Source: Marinarcus sediminis
GTDB taxonomy: Bacteria > Campylobacterota > Campylobacteria > Campylobacterales > Arcobacteraceae
Length of the DNA stretch: 64,000 nt
Direction of reading: 5' to 3'
Assembly: GCF_048571275.1 (NCBI RefSeq)
Contig: NZ_CP182357.1
Location: 2,356,001-2,420,000, forward strand
Below are positions 54,120 through 63,365 of this stretch, piece after piece; the stretch's first letter is position 1; the number at the start of each line of letters is the position of its first letter. The position numbers were made by a program, and so were the translations under genes. The notes under the pieces were generated by a model. The model saw only the letters and a program-made list of their open reading frames with translations. It was not told where the DNA came from and did no database searches.

Positions 54120-55277
54120 CTATTCCTCATCATCACTTTTTGGATTTTTAACATTGGCTATAACCGCATGTGCTGCGATACCAATGGCGGTTACACTTAA
54201 TAAGCCAATACCAATTTTATCAGCAGTTGCATCTGCCCCTGCTCCACCAAAAACGGTGTTATACATTTTATCTGCAACAGGTTCTTCAAAAGGCCCCATG
54301 GTATCCCAAAAATCGGGTTCACTGCAGCCAATACATCCATGACCCGCTTGAATTGGCCACGACATATGAGAGTTAAATTTATTTTTTGAACAGTTATTAA
54401 ATGTATAAGGCCCTTTACACCCTACTTTGTACAAACAATAACCTCTTTTAGCCCCTTCATCACCAAACTCTTCTACAAACTCACCTGCATCAAAATGACC
54501 TCGCCGTTCACATAAGTCATGAATACGCATTCCATAAGCCCATTTTGGTCTGTTGTACGCATCAAGCGCAGGAAGTGTTCCGTATAAAATATAGTGCAAG
54601 AGTGTTCCAACAATATTCTTTTCGCTGGGAGGACAACCAGGAACATTAATGACGGTTTTATTCGTAACTTTTGAAAGTCCTACTGCACCAGTAGGATTTG
54701 GAATGGCAGCTTGAACACCACCAAATGAAGAGCAGGTTCCAATGGCAAAAATAGCAGCAGCATTTTCGGCTGCTTCTTTGGCATTTTGTTCTCCTGTTCT
54801 TCCGTGTCCACCAATGGTTAAAAAATGTGCATTTTGTCCTTGTGGAATTCCCCCTTCAACCATCAAAATATATTGTCCCTTGTATTTTTCAATGGCGTGT
54901 TCTAAATTGTGTTCGGCTTGCCAACCAGCTGCTGCCATAAGTGTTTCGTGATACTCTAAAGAGATATAATCAAAAATCAAAGAGTCAATCGTAGGAGCAT
55001 CGGTTCTTAACAAAGATTCTGAACACCCGGTACACTCTGCCATATGAAGCCAAATAATAGGCAATCGGTCACTCAATTGGGCTGCTTTTGCAACCAATGG
55101 AGTAAATGAACCGGGCAAAGCAAGCATAGCAGTCATTGCCGTTGCCCATTTCATAAAGTCTCGTCTGTTTATCCCTTTTTTTTCTAAAACCTCTGGAATG
55201 GTTTGACTCTCATGCAACTTTGGAAGTTTTTCCAAATCATCCAATCTGGTTGAGAGTTTATTAAAGAGCTCTGTCAT
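54120..55277 (-). CDS. hydA: [NiFe] hydrogenase small subunit HydA (copy 1)
   Basis: Iron-sulfur subunit that carries electrons from the active site, with a Tat signal (NRRDFMKWATAM) and a C-terminal membrane helix (SVTAIGIAAHAVI). All four proximal-cluster cysteines appear: ECTGCSE, GTCSSFGG and VPGCPPSE. Medial and distal ligands lie in HDLCERR, YKVGCKG, NNCSKN and GHGCIGCSEPD. The ATG at 55277 gives about 385 residues; a TTG two codons earlier at 55283 has better spacing to the AAGGATC site. Three dyads of the TGAAY-N4-ATTCA type lie upstream. Confidence 0.95.
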   Translation of the reverse strand: MTELFNKLSTRLDDLEKLPKLHESQTIPEVLEKKGINRRDFMKWATAMTAMLALPGSFTPLVAKAAQLSDRLPIIWLHMAECTGCSESLLRTDAPTIDSLIFDYISLEYHETLMAAAGWQAEHNLEHAIEKYKGQYILMVEGGIPQGQNAHFLTIGGHGRTGEQNAKEAAENAAAIFAIGTCSSFGGVQAAIPNPTGAVGLSKVTNKTVINVPGCPPSEKNIVGTLLHYILYGTLPALDAYNRPKWAYGMRIHDLCERRGHFDAGEFVEEFGDEGAKRGYCLYKVGCKGPYTFNNCSKNKFNSHMSWPIQAGHGCIGCSEPDFWDTMGPFEEPVADKMYNTVFGGAGADATADKIGIGLLSVTAIGIAAHAVIANVKNPKSDDEE

Positions 55278-55320
55278 ATTCAAAATAGATCCTTTTTAAT
55301 AGCATAAATATTACAAATAA

Positions 55321-55334
55321 TGAACAATTATTCA
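55321..55334. promoter_or_regulatory. Dyad operator 1 before hydA1
   Basis: TGAACAATTATTCA, followed by CTTAAT, about 44 bp upstream of the hydA start and close to the likely -35 position. It shares half-sites with the hypB palindrome. Confidence 0.55.
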
Positions 55335-55398
55335 CTTAATTATCTTTAAAAAAACCAAACTCAAAAAAAAGATTAATCACATCAAATAAAAATAATTA

Positions 55399-55412
55399 TG
55401 AATAACTATTCA
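55399..55412. promoter_or_regulatory. Dyad operator 2 before hydA1
   Basis: TGAATAACTATTCA, followed by CTTAAT, as for operator 1, and 78 bp further upstream of hydA. It is a perfect palindrome in its five-base arms. Confidence 0.55.
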
Positions 55413-55571
55413 CTTAATATCTTGTAAAAAGCCCAACTTAAGAACTAAAGGCTGGGTATTTAAAAAAAGAGATATTAATAACGCCAGAGTTGACGATGAA
55501 ATAAACAGTTACTCATAAATATTTAATTAAAAGAAGTGGCTCTAATCCAAGAGTTTGGCTCAATAATTTTA

Positions 55572-55594
55572 TGAATGATTATTCATTAATGAAT
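55572..55594. promoter_or_regulatory. Dyad operator 3 before hydA1, with overlapping palindrome
   Basis: TGAATGATTATTCA at 55572-55585 overlaps the perfect palindrome ATTCATTAATGAAT at 55581-55594, so three TGAAT/ATTCA half-sites follow one another. Confidence 0.5.
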
Positions 55595-55734
55595 AGTACA
55601 TAACTTAAACTTAACTTTAAATTAATCAGTAGTTTTTAATGCAGAATTTTTGATAATCTTTTTTTATGGATGAGATTTCTCACTTCAAACAGTGATTCAT
55701 GAAAAAATAATATTTTATAGCAAAACAAATCACT

Positions 55735-55765
55735 AAAACACAAGAGTGCAGTGCTCTTGTGTTTT
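55735..55765 (-). terminator. Terminator of the second hyd operon
   Basis: A 12-bp stem (AAAACACAAGAG / CTCTTGTGTTTT) with a 7-base loop covers the hydE2 stop and ends in four T residues. It separates the second operon from the hydA1 control region. Confidence 0.6.
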
Positions 55766-57305
55766 AATCATTAAAATCCAAAGGGTACTCTTTGGGTAAA
55801 ATGACATTAAATGTTTTGGTCAATGCTTTATAACTCTTTTCTAAAAGTGTTGTATTTGCAAACAAATTACCACACAATACAATATCATTGATATTCAACT
55901 CATTTTTAAGTGTATTCGCTTGGTTTGAGATAAATTCACTCAAACTCTCATAAAATGAAAAAGCCAATAAATCATTTGGCACATCGGCAAGTTTATAACT
56001 CATCATACTTTGAACCGTTCGTCGATAATCCAAATAGTTCACTCCATTGAGTTTGATGATTCTCATGTCAATGTTAATTCCGCTTTTCACAGAACAGTTA
56101 CTTGCAGCGGCTTCAAACTCTTTTGAACTTTTCATCCCCAACAAATACGCACATAAGTGAATAATTGATTCAAACCCTGAAGACTCTTCAAAAATCAGAT
56201 CCATATTTTCAAAAAGTTTTGGAAATCTTTTTTTGTAGTTTACAATCAAACGAGGCGTATTTTCATCTAAATCACCAATCTCTTCAAGATTGATTTGCAA
56301 ATTAAGATGAATATTGGGCACTTCAATAATGGTTTTTTTACCCAAAGAAGGAGTATTAACCGCAATTTCACTCTTACTGTTTTGAGTCGTAAAATAGACA
56401 CCAATGGTGGAGTTGATTCGTTTATTGTATTCGCTCAACGTTGCTTTAAAAACACCTTCATAAAAATCAAAGTACTCTCTTGAAGTATTAAAAACTTTTT
56501 GTGCATTGTAATCATATTTGGGAAACAGACCACTGTTCCCCTCAACAATAAAGGTTTTTTCTTCCATGTAATTGACTTTGATCTCTTCATTCACATTTTC
56601 ACTGCTGCAATAAATCAATGCATCAAAGCCCAACTCTTTGATTTCATATGCGAGTAAAAAACTCTCTTTGTCATAGGGCATTTTGGCATAAATATAGTTT
56701 GTTGTACTGTATTGGTTTTGATTGTTTGCTTGAAAATTCAGTTTGAGTTTAACCAAGGGTCTCTCAATGGAACAAAGCAGTTGTACCTCTTTTTGATTGA
56801 GAGAAAGCATGCTCTCAAAAGCATGCGTATTGGCAATGAACATATTGACATTTTTAGATACTGCTTCAAGTTTTTTTCTGTTTATAGCACTGGGTTTCGC
56901 AAAATATTTTAAACCATTGGAAGTGTGCAGTTGTACAATTTTACCCGCAGCAATCTCTTGGGCATTTTTTGCTTGAGAGTGATCATTGTTTTTAATGAGT
57001 TCAACAACGGCATCATTACTTAAACACAAAGTGGGTTGTACATTTTCTAAAGGCAGAAAAGTGATCTCTTCTGGTATTGTTTCAATAACTCTTGAACTTT
57101 CCATAAAAATAGACAGTGGCAACTTCTCTTCTAGGCATTGAAAAAAGTGTTCGATGGCTTCGGCACTGTCTTGGGCGATAATATAGATATATCCATTGCA
57201 CTGTTTGCATTGTGCTTTTATCTTCTCTTCTAAAATTAACTCATTGATGATTTTTCTGATATATTCACTTCTTGAGTTATATTTTATTTCATAGATTATC
57301 TGCAT
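55764..57305 (-). CDS. hydE: Hydrogenase accessory protein HydE, HypF-related (copy 2)
   Basis: A 513-residue paralogue of the HydE at 49477, in the same place after hydD. It shows the same N-terminal fold (KLPLSIFMESSRVIETIPEE) and Kae1-like C-terminus (KLADVPNDLLAFSFYESLSE, DIVLCGNLFANTT) but lacks the four-cysteine zinc finger of copy 1. A different or weaker nucleotide/zinc function is therefore likely. It overlaps hydD2 by 10 bp and ends in a terminator. Confidence 0.65.
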   Translation of the reverse strand: MQIIYEIKYNSRSEYIRKIINELILEEKIKAQCKQCNGYIYIIAQDSAEAIEHFFQCLEEKLPLSIFMESSRVIETIPEEITFLPLENVQPTLCLSNDAVVELIKNNDHSQAKNAQEIAAGKIVQLHTSNGLKYFAKPSAINRKKLEAVSKNVNMFIANTHAFESMLSLNQKEVQLLCSIERPLVKLKLNFQANNQNQYSTTNYIYAKMPYDKESFLLAYEIKELGFDALIYCSSENVNEEIKVNYMEEKTFIVEGNSGLFPKYDYNAQKVFNTSREYFDFYEGVFKATLSEYNKRINSTIGVYFTTQNSKSEIAVNTPSLGKKTIIEVPNIHLNLQINLEEIGDLDENTPRLIVNYKKRFPKLFENMDLIFEESSGFESIIHLCAYLLGMKSSKEFEAAASNCSVKSGINIDMRIIKLNGVNYLDYRRTVQSMMSYKLADVPNDLLAFSFYESLSEFISNQANTLKNELNINDIVLCGNLFANTTLLEKSYKALTKTFNVILPKEYPLDFND

Positions 57306-57871
57306 GTAGTATCTTCTTCATTTGGAATTCTTCTTAAGTGTTCTCCATTGTAACTTCCAATTAAGGCTTGGGCAATATCTTTTACACTTTTTTCACTGAC
57401 TTTATCCGCTTTGATACCCAAAGACTCTATCTCTTTTATGACGTGTAAAATGTACTCATTAAATCGCTCTTCAATTGTGGAAGTCAATCCAATTTCAACG
57501 GTTACAATATCTTCAGGAATAATCCCCAATATTGTCACTTGGGCATGTTTGTCCAATACAGAACAAATCTCAAGCATCTCAATAATTTCAACTTCATGGG
57601 CTGTTTTTCTGTAATTGCCCAAACCCAAAAGTACATCAGAAGGCAATCTAAAAATCTCACCTGCCTTATCTTCAATTGATACGGTATCTAAGATAATGAC
57701 ATTATCATACTCTTGAAAATAACTCATGAGTTTAAAGCCCAATGTTCCACCATCAATGATTTCGAGTTCGGGTTCAAAACGATAATTCTCTTCTATATAT
57801 TTTGATGCATAAATTCCAATACCTTCATCTTTAAAAAGAAGATTTCCCACACCAATTACAATATTTTTCAT
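57296..57871 (-). CDS. hydD: Hydrogenase maturation endopeptidase HydD (copy 2)
   Basis: A 191-residue protease of the HyaD/HybD family that should trim HydB copy 2. The carboxylate ligand of the first motif is in FKDEGIGIYAS, the second in VIILDTVSIEDK, and the His in TAHEVEI. It is separated from hydC2 by 139 bp containing a terminator, so it may be expressed from its own promoter. Its last 10 bp overlap hydE2. Confidence 0.9.
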   Translation of the reverse strand: MKNIVIGVGNLLFKDEGIGIYASKYIEENYRFEPELEIIDGGTLGFKLMSYFQEYDNVIILDTVSIEDKAGEIFRLPSDVLLGLGNYRKTAHEVEIIEMLEICSVLDKHAQVTILGIIPEDIVTVEIGLTSTIEERFNEYILHVIKEIESLGIKADKVSEKSVKDIAQALIGSYNGEHLRRIPNEEDTTCR

Positions 57872-57948
57872 ATACTCTCCTGATACTTTATAAACTCAAA
57901 GCATTATAAGTGGAACCAACATACCATTTATAATACCTTATAATCAAA

Positions 57949-57978
57949 AAATGGGTTGTAGAGGACTACAACCCATTT
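57949..57978 (-). terminator. Intrinsic terminator between hydC2 and hydD2
   Basis: A perfect 13-bp stem (AAATGGGTTGTAG / CTACAACCCATTT) with a 4-base loop, followed by T residues on the minus strand, 32 bp past the hydC2 stop. It would end or attenuate the hydA2B2C2 transcript before hydD2. Confidence 0.85.
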
Positions 57979-58010
57979 AATTTTAACGAAAAATTAAATC
58001 ATCGCGATGA

Positions 58011-58721
58011 CTATTTCTCTTTTTTACCCTCTTCGTTCACAAATTTATATCCACCTAAAACAATGTTGATATCGCCTTCACCCCAGAAAATGGTTCTCCA
58101 GATTTGATAATAAATATGTGAAAATGCCCACATGATAATTAAATACATTGCCGTATGATGTGCAATTCTAACTCCCATATTTCCACCAAATACACTCAAT
58201 GTCCAATCGGTTGAAAAATGCAATAACCAAGGCCACCAAGCTCCAATAGAGCTGTGTCCTGAAGCTAAACCATGCACATACATTTGAAGCCCTGTTAATA
58301 ACATAAAGACCAACATGATATGAAACAAAGTGAAGAACATAATATTGTAACTGTCACTGTATGTTGAATCAAAGTTTTTTCTTCTGTTAAATGTAATAAG
58401 GTTAAAAAAGACTTCACAAAATTCAACAAAATTCCTTTTTGTTGGTAAAATCTTTTTATACGGTTTTTCAAACTTTGAAAACAGATACAAATAACCAATC
58501 AAAATTGCCGTAACATCAAAAATAATGGCAGCAATAAAATGGCCCCATCTGTTCCACGCCATCACATATTTATCCACAGCAGGGTCAGCTATGAATGTTT
58601 GATAATAAGGATGCCCGATATATAACCCGGTTGCAACTGCAACAACCATACAAATCGCATTCATCCAGTGAATGGTTCGCATGGTTGGAGTCATTCTCTC
58701 AACCTTGTTGAATTTACGCAC
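58011..58721 (-). CDS. hydC: Ni/Fe-hydrogenase cytochrome b subunit HydC (copy 2)
   Basis: A 236-residue membrane cytochrome b with four helices and conserved His residues (TIHWMNAICMVVAVATGLY, RWGHFIAAIIF, IAHHTAMYLIIMWAFSHIYY). It accepts electrons from HydA copy 2 and passes them to quinone. It overlaps hydB2 by 8 bp, tighter than the 14-bp gap in copy 1, and is followed by a strong terminator. Confidence 0.93.
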   Translation of the reverse strand: MRKFNKVERMTPTMRTIHWMNAICMVVAVATGLYIGHPYYQTFIADPAVDKYVMAWNRWGHFIAAIIFDVTAILIGYLYLFSKFEKPYKKILPTKRNFVEFCEVFFNLITFNRRKNFDSTYSDSYNIMFFTLFHIMLVFMLLTGLQMYVHGLASGHSSIGAWWPWLLHFSTDWTLSVFGGNMGVRIAHHTAMYLIIMWAFSHIYYQIWRTIFWGEGDINIVLGGYKFVNEEGKKEK

Positions 58722-60453
58722 AGCTTACTCCTAAAGGATTTACTTTATATACGCTCAACTCTTTACCATTTGTATCCACAATGTGCACAGCACACGCAAT
58801 ACAAGGGTCAAAACTGTGAATGGTTCTAATAATTTCCAACGGTTCATCCGGATTGACCACTTTTGTTCCTACCAATGAAGCTTCATACGCTCCCAATCTC
58901 TCTTTATAATCTTTTGGTGCAGCATTCCAAGTTGATGGAACTACGGCTTGATAATTGAGCACTTTACCGTCTTTGATTTTAACCCAATGCCCTAAAGCAC
59001 CTCGTGGAGCTTCTGCCATACCAAAACCTTGTGTATCTGCAGAAACTTTTTCAAAATCAAACTCTGTCCAAGTACTTAAATCACCATTTGCAGCATTTAC
59101 AGCCAACTCATCCGCCCATTCAACACATTTAATTGCCATGAGTTCTGTCTCTATTGCACGTGCAGCTGTTCTTCCAATAGTTGAGAAAAGAACCGTTGTA
59201 GGTAAGTTTCCATTTTTTAAGAATGTTGTTACATGTTTTGTAATCAATTCATCCCCTCTGGCAACACCAACAATCATACGTGCCAATGGTCCCACTTCCA
59301 TTCTTTCATCATCATAAAGTGGTGATTTAATCCAAGAGTATTTTTGGGTCGTATCTAAATACGCAATACCATTCTCTTTTTTACCAAAACCAGTATAGTT
59401 AGGACTGGTAACTCCATCGTATGGGTGAAGATTTGTTTTACCTTCATACCAAGCGTGTGTAACGTCTTCTGTAATTTTAGTTTGGTCTAAATCGAATACT
59501 TTTGATAAATCTTTATTTAAAACAATACCACTTGGGAAGAGTTTTTTAGATTCATAAAATGGCAGATCATCTAAGTTAAAGTCACCATAAGACATAAAGT
59601 TACCTAAACCACCACCAACACCGTCAAGTGCTTCTTGAGCATACATTGTTCCAGCCATATAAACATCTGGCAAATACGCTTCTTGAGTAAATTTAAGACC
59701 TTTTTTCAAGATTTTTTTATACTCTGCAATTCTGGCAGGATTTTTAATGTCTTGAACACAGGTTACTCCACCTACAACCAATGATTGAGGATGCGGATTT
59801 TTCCCACCAAAAATAGCCAAGGCTTTTGCCAGCTCTCTTTGAAGTTCTAATGCATCTAAATAGTGTGAAAGTGCAATTAAGTTTTGCTCAGGAGTCAGCT
59901 TATACGCTTTGCTTCCCCAATACGCATTTCCAAATACTCCAAGTCGTCCTTGTTTTACATATTTAGTCACTCTTTCTTGAACTTGTTTATATGCACTTAC
60001 ACTTGCATTCCATGGGTTTGATTTTGCAACACCTGCCCATTTATGTGCTTCATCAACTGCTTTTTGAGGATCTGCTTCTAACGCTTTTGTAATGTCAACA
60101 AAATCAAGCGCATGTAAGTGATAGAAATGAACAATGTGATCATGCACATACAATCCACCTTGCATTAAGTTTCGTACCAATCTTGCATTTTTTGGAATGG
60201 TAATTTTAAATGCATGTTCAACCGCTTCAATACTTCGTTGATAATGAGTACCTGTACAAACACCACAAATTCTCATTGCAAGCAAACCACAATCTCTTGG
60301 GTCTCTTCCTTTAAGGATTTCTTCGATTCCTCTGAACATTGTTGATGAACTGAATGCATCTGTGATGACATTATTTTCATCAATAACTGCTTCAATTCTC
60401 AAATGTCCTTCAATTCTTGTTATTGGGTCAATTACAATATGTTTCTTACTCAT
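58714..60453 (-). CDS. hydB: [NiFe] hydrogenase large subunit HydB (copy 2)
   Basis: Catalytic subunit of the second uptake hydrogenase, 579 residues from MSKKHIVIDPITRIEG. The longer open frame to 60519 would overlap hydA2 and is rejected. Nickel motifs MRICGVCTGTH and DPCIACAVH are intact, with a 22-residue C-terminal tail for the protease. It overlaps hydA2 by 8 bp and hydC2 by 8 bp. It differs from copy 1 over much of its length, so the duplication is old. Confidence 0.96.
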   Translation of the reverse strand: MSKKHIVIDPITRIEGHLRIEAVIDENNVITDAFSSSTMFRGIEEILKGRDPRDCGLLAMRICGVCTGTHYQRSIEAVEHAFKITIPKNARLVRNLMQGGLYVHDHIVHFYHLHALDFVDITKALEADPQKAVDEAHKWAGVAKSNPWNASVSAYKQVQERVTKYVKQGRLGVFGNAYWGSKAYKLTPEQNLIALSHYLDALELQRELAKALAIFGGKNPHPQSLVVGGVTCVQDIKNPARIAEYKKILKKGLKFTQEAYLPDVYMAGTMYAQEALDGVGGGLGNFMSYGDFNLDDLPFYESKKLFPSGIVLNKDLSKVFDLDQTKITEDVTHAWYEGKTNLHPYDGVTSPNYTGFGKKENGIAYLDTTQKYSWIKSPLYDDERMEVGPLARMIVGVARGDELITKHVTTFLKNGNLPTTVLFSTIGRTAARAIETELMAIKCVEWADELAVNAANGDLSTWTEFDFEKVSADTQGFGMAEAPRGALGHWVKIKDGKVLNYQAVVPSTWNAAPKDYKERLGAYEASLVGTKVVNPDEPLEIIRTIHSFDPCIACAVHIVDTNGKELSVYKVNPLGVSCA

Positions 60454-61687
60454 TATCTTCTCCATGCTCTGATTTTTTACCCGCAACGGCACTTGCCACT
60501 GCATGGGCTGCAATTCCAATTGTTGTTGCTGTTAATAATCCAAGTCCGAATTCATCAACAGTTTTTTCTACGCCACCCGTTGGTGCTTTAATTTTAGCAT
60601 CTGACATTGGTCTTTCATACGCATATTTATCCCAAAAATCAGGCTCACTACAACCAATACATCCTCGACCAACACCTACGGGCCAATTTGTACCTTCGTT
60701 ATATCGAATAATTGAACAGTTGTTAAATGTCATAGGACCTTTACACCCCACTTTATATAAACAGAAGTTGTTTTTAGCACCTTCATCACCAAACTCTTCA
60801 ACATATTCACCCGCATCAAAGTGCGCTCTTCTTTCACAATTGTCATGAATTCTGTAACCAAAGGCAAATTTAGGTCTTAACAATGAATCTAACTCTGGAA
60901 CTTGTCCACTTAAAATAAAGTGCAATACCACACCAACCATATTTGCAGGGTTTGCAGGACAGGCAGGAATATTGATAATAGGTTTACCTTTAACAATATC
61001 CATTACACCAACAGCACCTGTTGGGTTTGGAGCAGCCGCTGGAATTCCACCAAATGAAGCACATGAACCTACCGCAACAACCGCAGCAGAATCTTTTGCC
61101 AATCTCTCTAAATGTGCTCTGAATGTTTCACCAGAAGCACCAATGGTTCCATATTGGCCATTCATACCCGTAGGAATTGAACCTTCGACAAAAAGAAGAT
61201 ATTTCCCTTTAAAAGTCTCTAAAGCATCTTCCAGTTGCGCATCGGCTTGATGACCAGAAGCCGCCATGATGGTTTCATGGAACTCTAAACTTAATACATC
61301 AAAAATAAGCTCATCAACTGTGGGAGCACTGCTTCTTAAAAGAGCTTCAGAGTTACCCGCACAATCTTGTAACTCAATCCAAATAACAGGAACTCTGTTC
61401 ATTAACTCGGTAGCTTCTGCCACAAGTGGAGTAAACATAGGAGGAAGCATAAGCGTTGCAGTTGTTGCACTGACCCACTTCATAAAATCTCTTCTGTTGA
61501 TCCCCTCAATCTCTATGACTTCAGTCATATCAATATCTTTAAGTTTTGGTGAATTCCTTAAAGAGTCTAACCTTGCTCTCATTTTAGAATAAAGTGAATT
61601 GTAATACTCATCCCCTTTATTCGTATCTACTCTTGCTGATTTTTGTGTAAAAACCTTCTTAACCATCTCTTGCGAATCTATAGCCAT
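60446..61687 (-). CDS. hydA: [NiFe] hydrogenase small subunit HydA (copy 2)
   Basis: A 413-residue iron-sulfur subunit with an extended N-terminus before the Tat motif (NRRDFMKW, Arg65-Arg66) and a C-terminal membrane helix (TATTIGIAAHAVA). The first proximal-cluster motif reads DCAGNSEALL: Cys109 is present but Asn112 replaces the second cysteine, where copy 1 has CTGCSE. Other ligands are kept (GSCASFGG, IPACPANP, DNCERR, YKVGCKG, RGCIGCSEPD). The start has a strong GAGGAGGAAACG site. The proximal-cluster change suggests altered redox tuning. Confidence 0.93.
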   Translation of the reverse strand: MAIDSQEMVKKVFTQKSARVDTNKGDEYYNSLYSKMRARLDSLRNSPKLKDIDMTEVIEIEGINRRDFMKWVSATTATLMLPPMFTPLVAEATELMNRVPVIWIELQDCAGNSEALLRSSAPTVDELIFDVLSLEFHETIMAASGHQADAQLEDALETFKGKYLLFVEGSIPTGMNGQYGTIGASGETFRAHLERLAKDSAAVVAVGSCASFGGIPAAAPNPTGAVGVMDIVKGKPIINIPACPANPANMVGVVLHFILSGQVPELDSLLRPKFAFGYRIHDNCERRAHFDAGEYVEEFGDEGAKNNFCLYKVGCKGPMTFNNCSIIRYNEGTNWPVGVGRGCIGCSEPDFWDKYAYERPMSDAKIKAPTGGVEKTVDEFGLGLLTATTIGIAAHAVASAVAGKKSEHGEDNE

Positions 61688-62009
61688 CGTTTCCTCCTCT
61701 TAATGAATATTCATTTACTTTTAAAAAAGTACCCACTTGACACTTATACGAAACTTAAACCCAAACACCGTTTCAACTCCTACCATAGCATTAACGTAGC
61801 ATTCATTTAACGATATTATAACCATGAAGTTTACCTAAATTTTGGAAATTAATCAAAAAAATTATAAAAATACGATTGCACGGTTATTGTATAAAAATTT
61901 ATTCATATTCAGAATTTATTTTGTATATTATATATCATTAGGTTCAGTGATTTTTTAAGAATTTATAAAAAAAAACTCAATGTTCCTTTTTTACTCAAAA
62001 AAATTGGAT
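61688..62009. other. Gene-free control region upstream of hydA copy 2
   Basis: A 322-bp stretch with no supported gene between the group-2-like large subunit and hydA2. It holds the strong ribosome-binding site of hydA2, the palindrome at 61702-61715 and a scattering of ATTCAT half-sites (for example near 61801 and 61900). No clear terminator or -10/-35 pair could be fixed. Confidence 0.5.
61702..61715. promoter_or_regulatory. Palindrome just upstream of the hydA2 ribosome-binding site
   Basis: AATGAATATTCATT, a perfect 14-bp palindrome ending 15 bp before the hydA2 start. It uses the same TGAAT/ATTCA words as the hydA1 and hypB dyads but without the four-base spacer, so it may be a related or a different site. 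Confidence 0.4.
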
Positions 62010-63365
62010 TTAATGCGTTGTACACACGGAGCAGACATCAAAACTGCGTAAAATAACAATCGCTTCTTGAAGTGATTTAGAGCCAATAATTGCTTTTTGT
62101 GCAACACCAGGAGAGGTGCCATTTCCAGGGCCTAAATTCCAAACAGTTGGAGTGATAACATCATATTTTTTAATCAACCCATTTTCGATATTGATTTCAT
62201 GTTTTAAAGAACCTCGGGTTGCTTCAACACTTCCCCTTCCAAATCCAAGTTCAAACTCTTTTAAATCCATTAAAGGCTGAATAAATGAAGGTTGTGAAAT
62301 ATCGATTGTGTGAAGAATCTCTTTTGCTTGATTTAACAAAACTGCAATTTCATCTATTCGGGATAAAACACGTGTCAATACACTGTCTTCATACTCTTTA
62401 TAAACTGAGCGTATAAATTTATTGTTTGAAACCAAAGCACGTGAAAGTGGACCAGTTTCATAAAAATCATTCTCATATTGAACACTTTTAGACCAACTGT
62501 ACTTCTCTTTTTTCTGTTTTTCACTTTTAATATCAAAAGTAAAATCAGTGAACTCTTCAATTTTGAGTAAATCGATTTTACTGACATTTTTAAGTTTGAT
62601 TTTCCCTTGTGTAAAACCCAATGCATCGGAAATGACAATAAACTTATTGTACGATTTTCCTATGCTTTCAAGGCGTTGTTCTTTTGCCATTTTAAGAAAA
62701 AGATCAACATCTTTAGAGATATTTCCAAAATCATTAACACTGTTAAATGACAAATAGGTATTAAGCTCTGTTCCCACCATCTCCTCTTCAAAAAAAGCAA
62801 TGGTTTGATCAATATAGTTTTCAATAAACGTCATATCCATTAACGTCGGATCACTGACCACTCCTCCTGGAATCATATACGAGGTATGAGGCCATTGTCC
62901 TGCATAAATGGCCAACGCTTTGATAATTTCACTGGTTGCTTTTTGCGCTTTTAACCACTGTGCACCTACCAAAGGGTTAAACTGGCTATGGGGGTTAAGT
63001 GAATTCTTATTGATGTCGGGCATGATAAAAAAATAAAACCATTTAATATGACTTTGAATGATCTCTATGATTAAGCCCAACTCTCTTAACGCTTTTGCTT
63101 TGGGGGTAATTTGAAGTGGAATATTGGCATTTTTATAGATATCTTCTAATGCATTAACCGTGGCCAAAAGATGTGCTTGTCCACAAATGCCACACATTCT
63201 TGGAGTATAAACCAAAGCATCCATAGGAGCTTTGCCCTCAAGCATGTATTCAAAGCCACGAAAATTTAAAAACTCAATATACGCCTCAGAAACCACCTCA
63301 TTTTTCCAAAAAAGATTGAGTTTGGCTTCCCCTTCAATTCTCTCAATAATATTAACTGTTTTCAT
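62010..63365 (-). CDS. Cytosolic [NiFe] hydrogenase large subunit, group 2-like (sensor or uptake)
   Basis: A 451-residue large subunit distinct from both HydB copies. It has the L1 motif RMCGICGQAH and the L2 motif DVCSVCTTH, with Val where most enzymes have Pro. The protein ends exactly at that last His, so there is no tail for a maturation protease, as in H2-sensing regulatory hydrogenases (HupV/HoxC type). It overlaps the small-subunit gene by 14 bp. It could be an H2 sensor controlling the hyd operons, or a group 2 soluble uptake enzyme; the neighbours beyond the window would decide. Confidence 0.85.
   Translation of the reverse strand: MKTVNIIERIEGEAKLNLFWKNEVVSEAYIEFLNFRGFEYMLEGKAPMDALVYTPRMCGICGQAHLLATVNALEDIYKNANIPLQITPKAKALRELGLIIEIIQSHIKWFYFFIMPDINKNSLNPHSQFNPLVGAQWLKAQKATSEIIKALAIYAGQWPHTSYMIPGGVVSDPTLMDMTFIENYIDQTIAFFEEEMVGTELNTYLSFNSVNDFGNISKDVDLFLKMAKEQRLESIGKSYNKFIVISDALGFTQGKIKLKNVSKIDLLKIEEFTDFTFDIKSEKQKKEKYSWSKSVQYENDFYETGPLSRALVSNNKFIRSVYKEYEDSVLTRVLSRIDEIAVLLNQAKEILHTIDISQPSFIQPLMDLKEFELGFGRGSVEATRGSLKHEINIENGLIKKYDVITPTVWNLGPGNGTSPGVAQKAIIGSKSLQEAIVILRSFDVCSVCTTH

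Larger units (their letters stand above)
55284..55734. other. Gene-free control region upstream of hydA copy 1
   Basis: About 450 bp without a supported gene. It contains three dyads of the TGAAY-N4-ATTCA type at 55321, 55399 and 55572, the first two each followed by CTTAAT, and a perfect palindrome ATTCATTAATGAAT at 55581-55594. On the minus strand a weak -10 (TATGCT at 55301-55306) lies near the first dyad. Confidence 0.6.

Noticed and set aside
58714..60519. Longer hydB2 start at 60519
   Set aside because: It would add 22 residues overlapping hydA2 by over 70 bp; the Met at 60453 matches the HydB1 start and gives an 8-bp overlap.
55284..62009. Sigma-54 promoters for the hyd operons
   Set aside because: No GG-N10-GC pair in the right orientation was found by eye in either gap; TGAAT-type dyads are the only clear signals.
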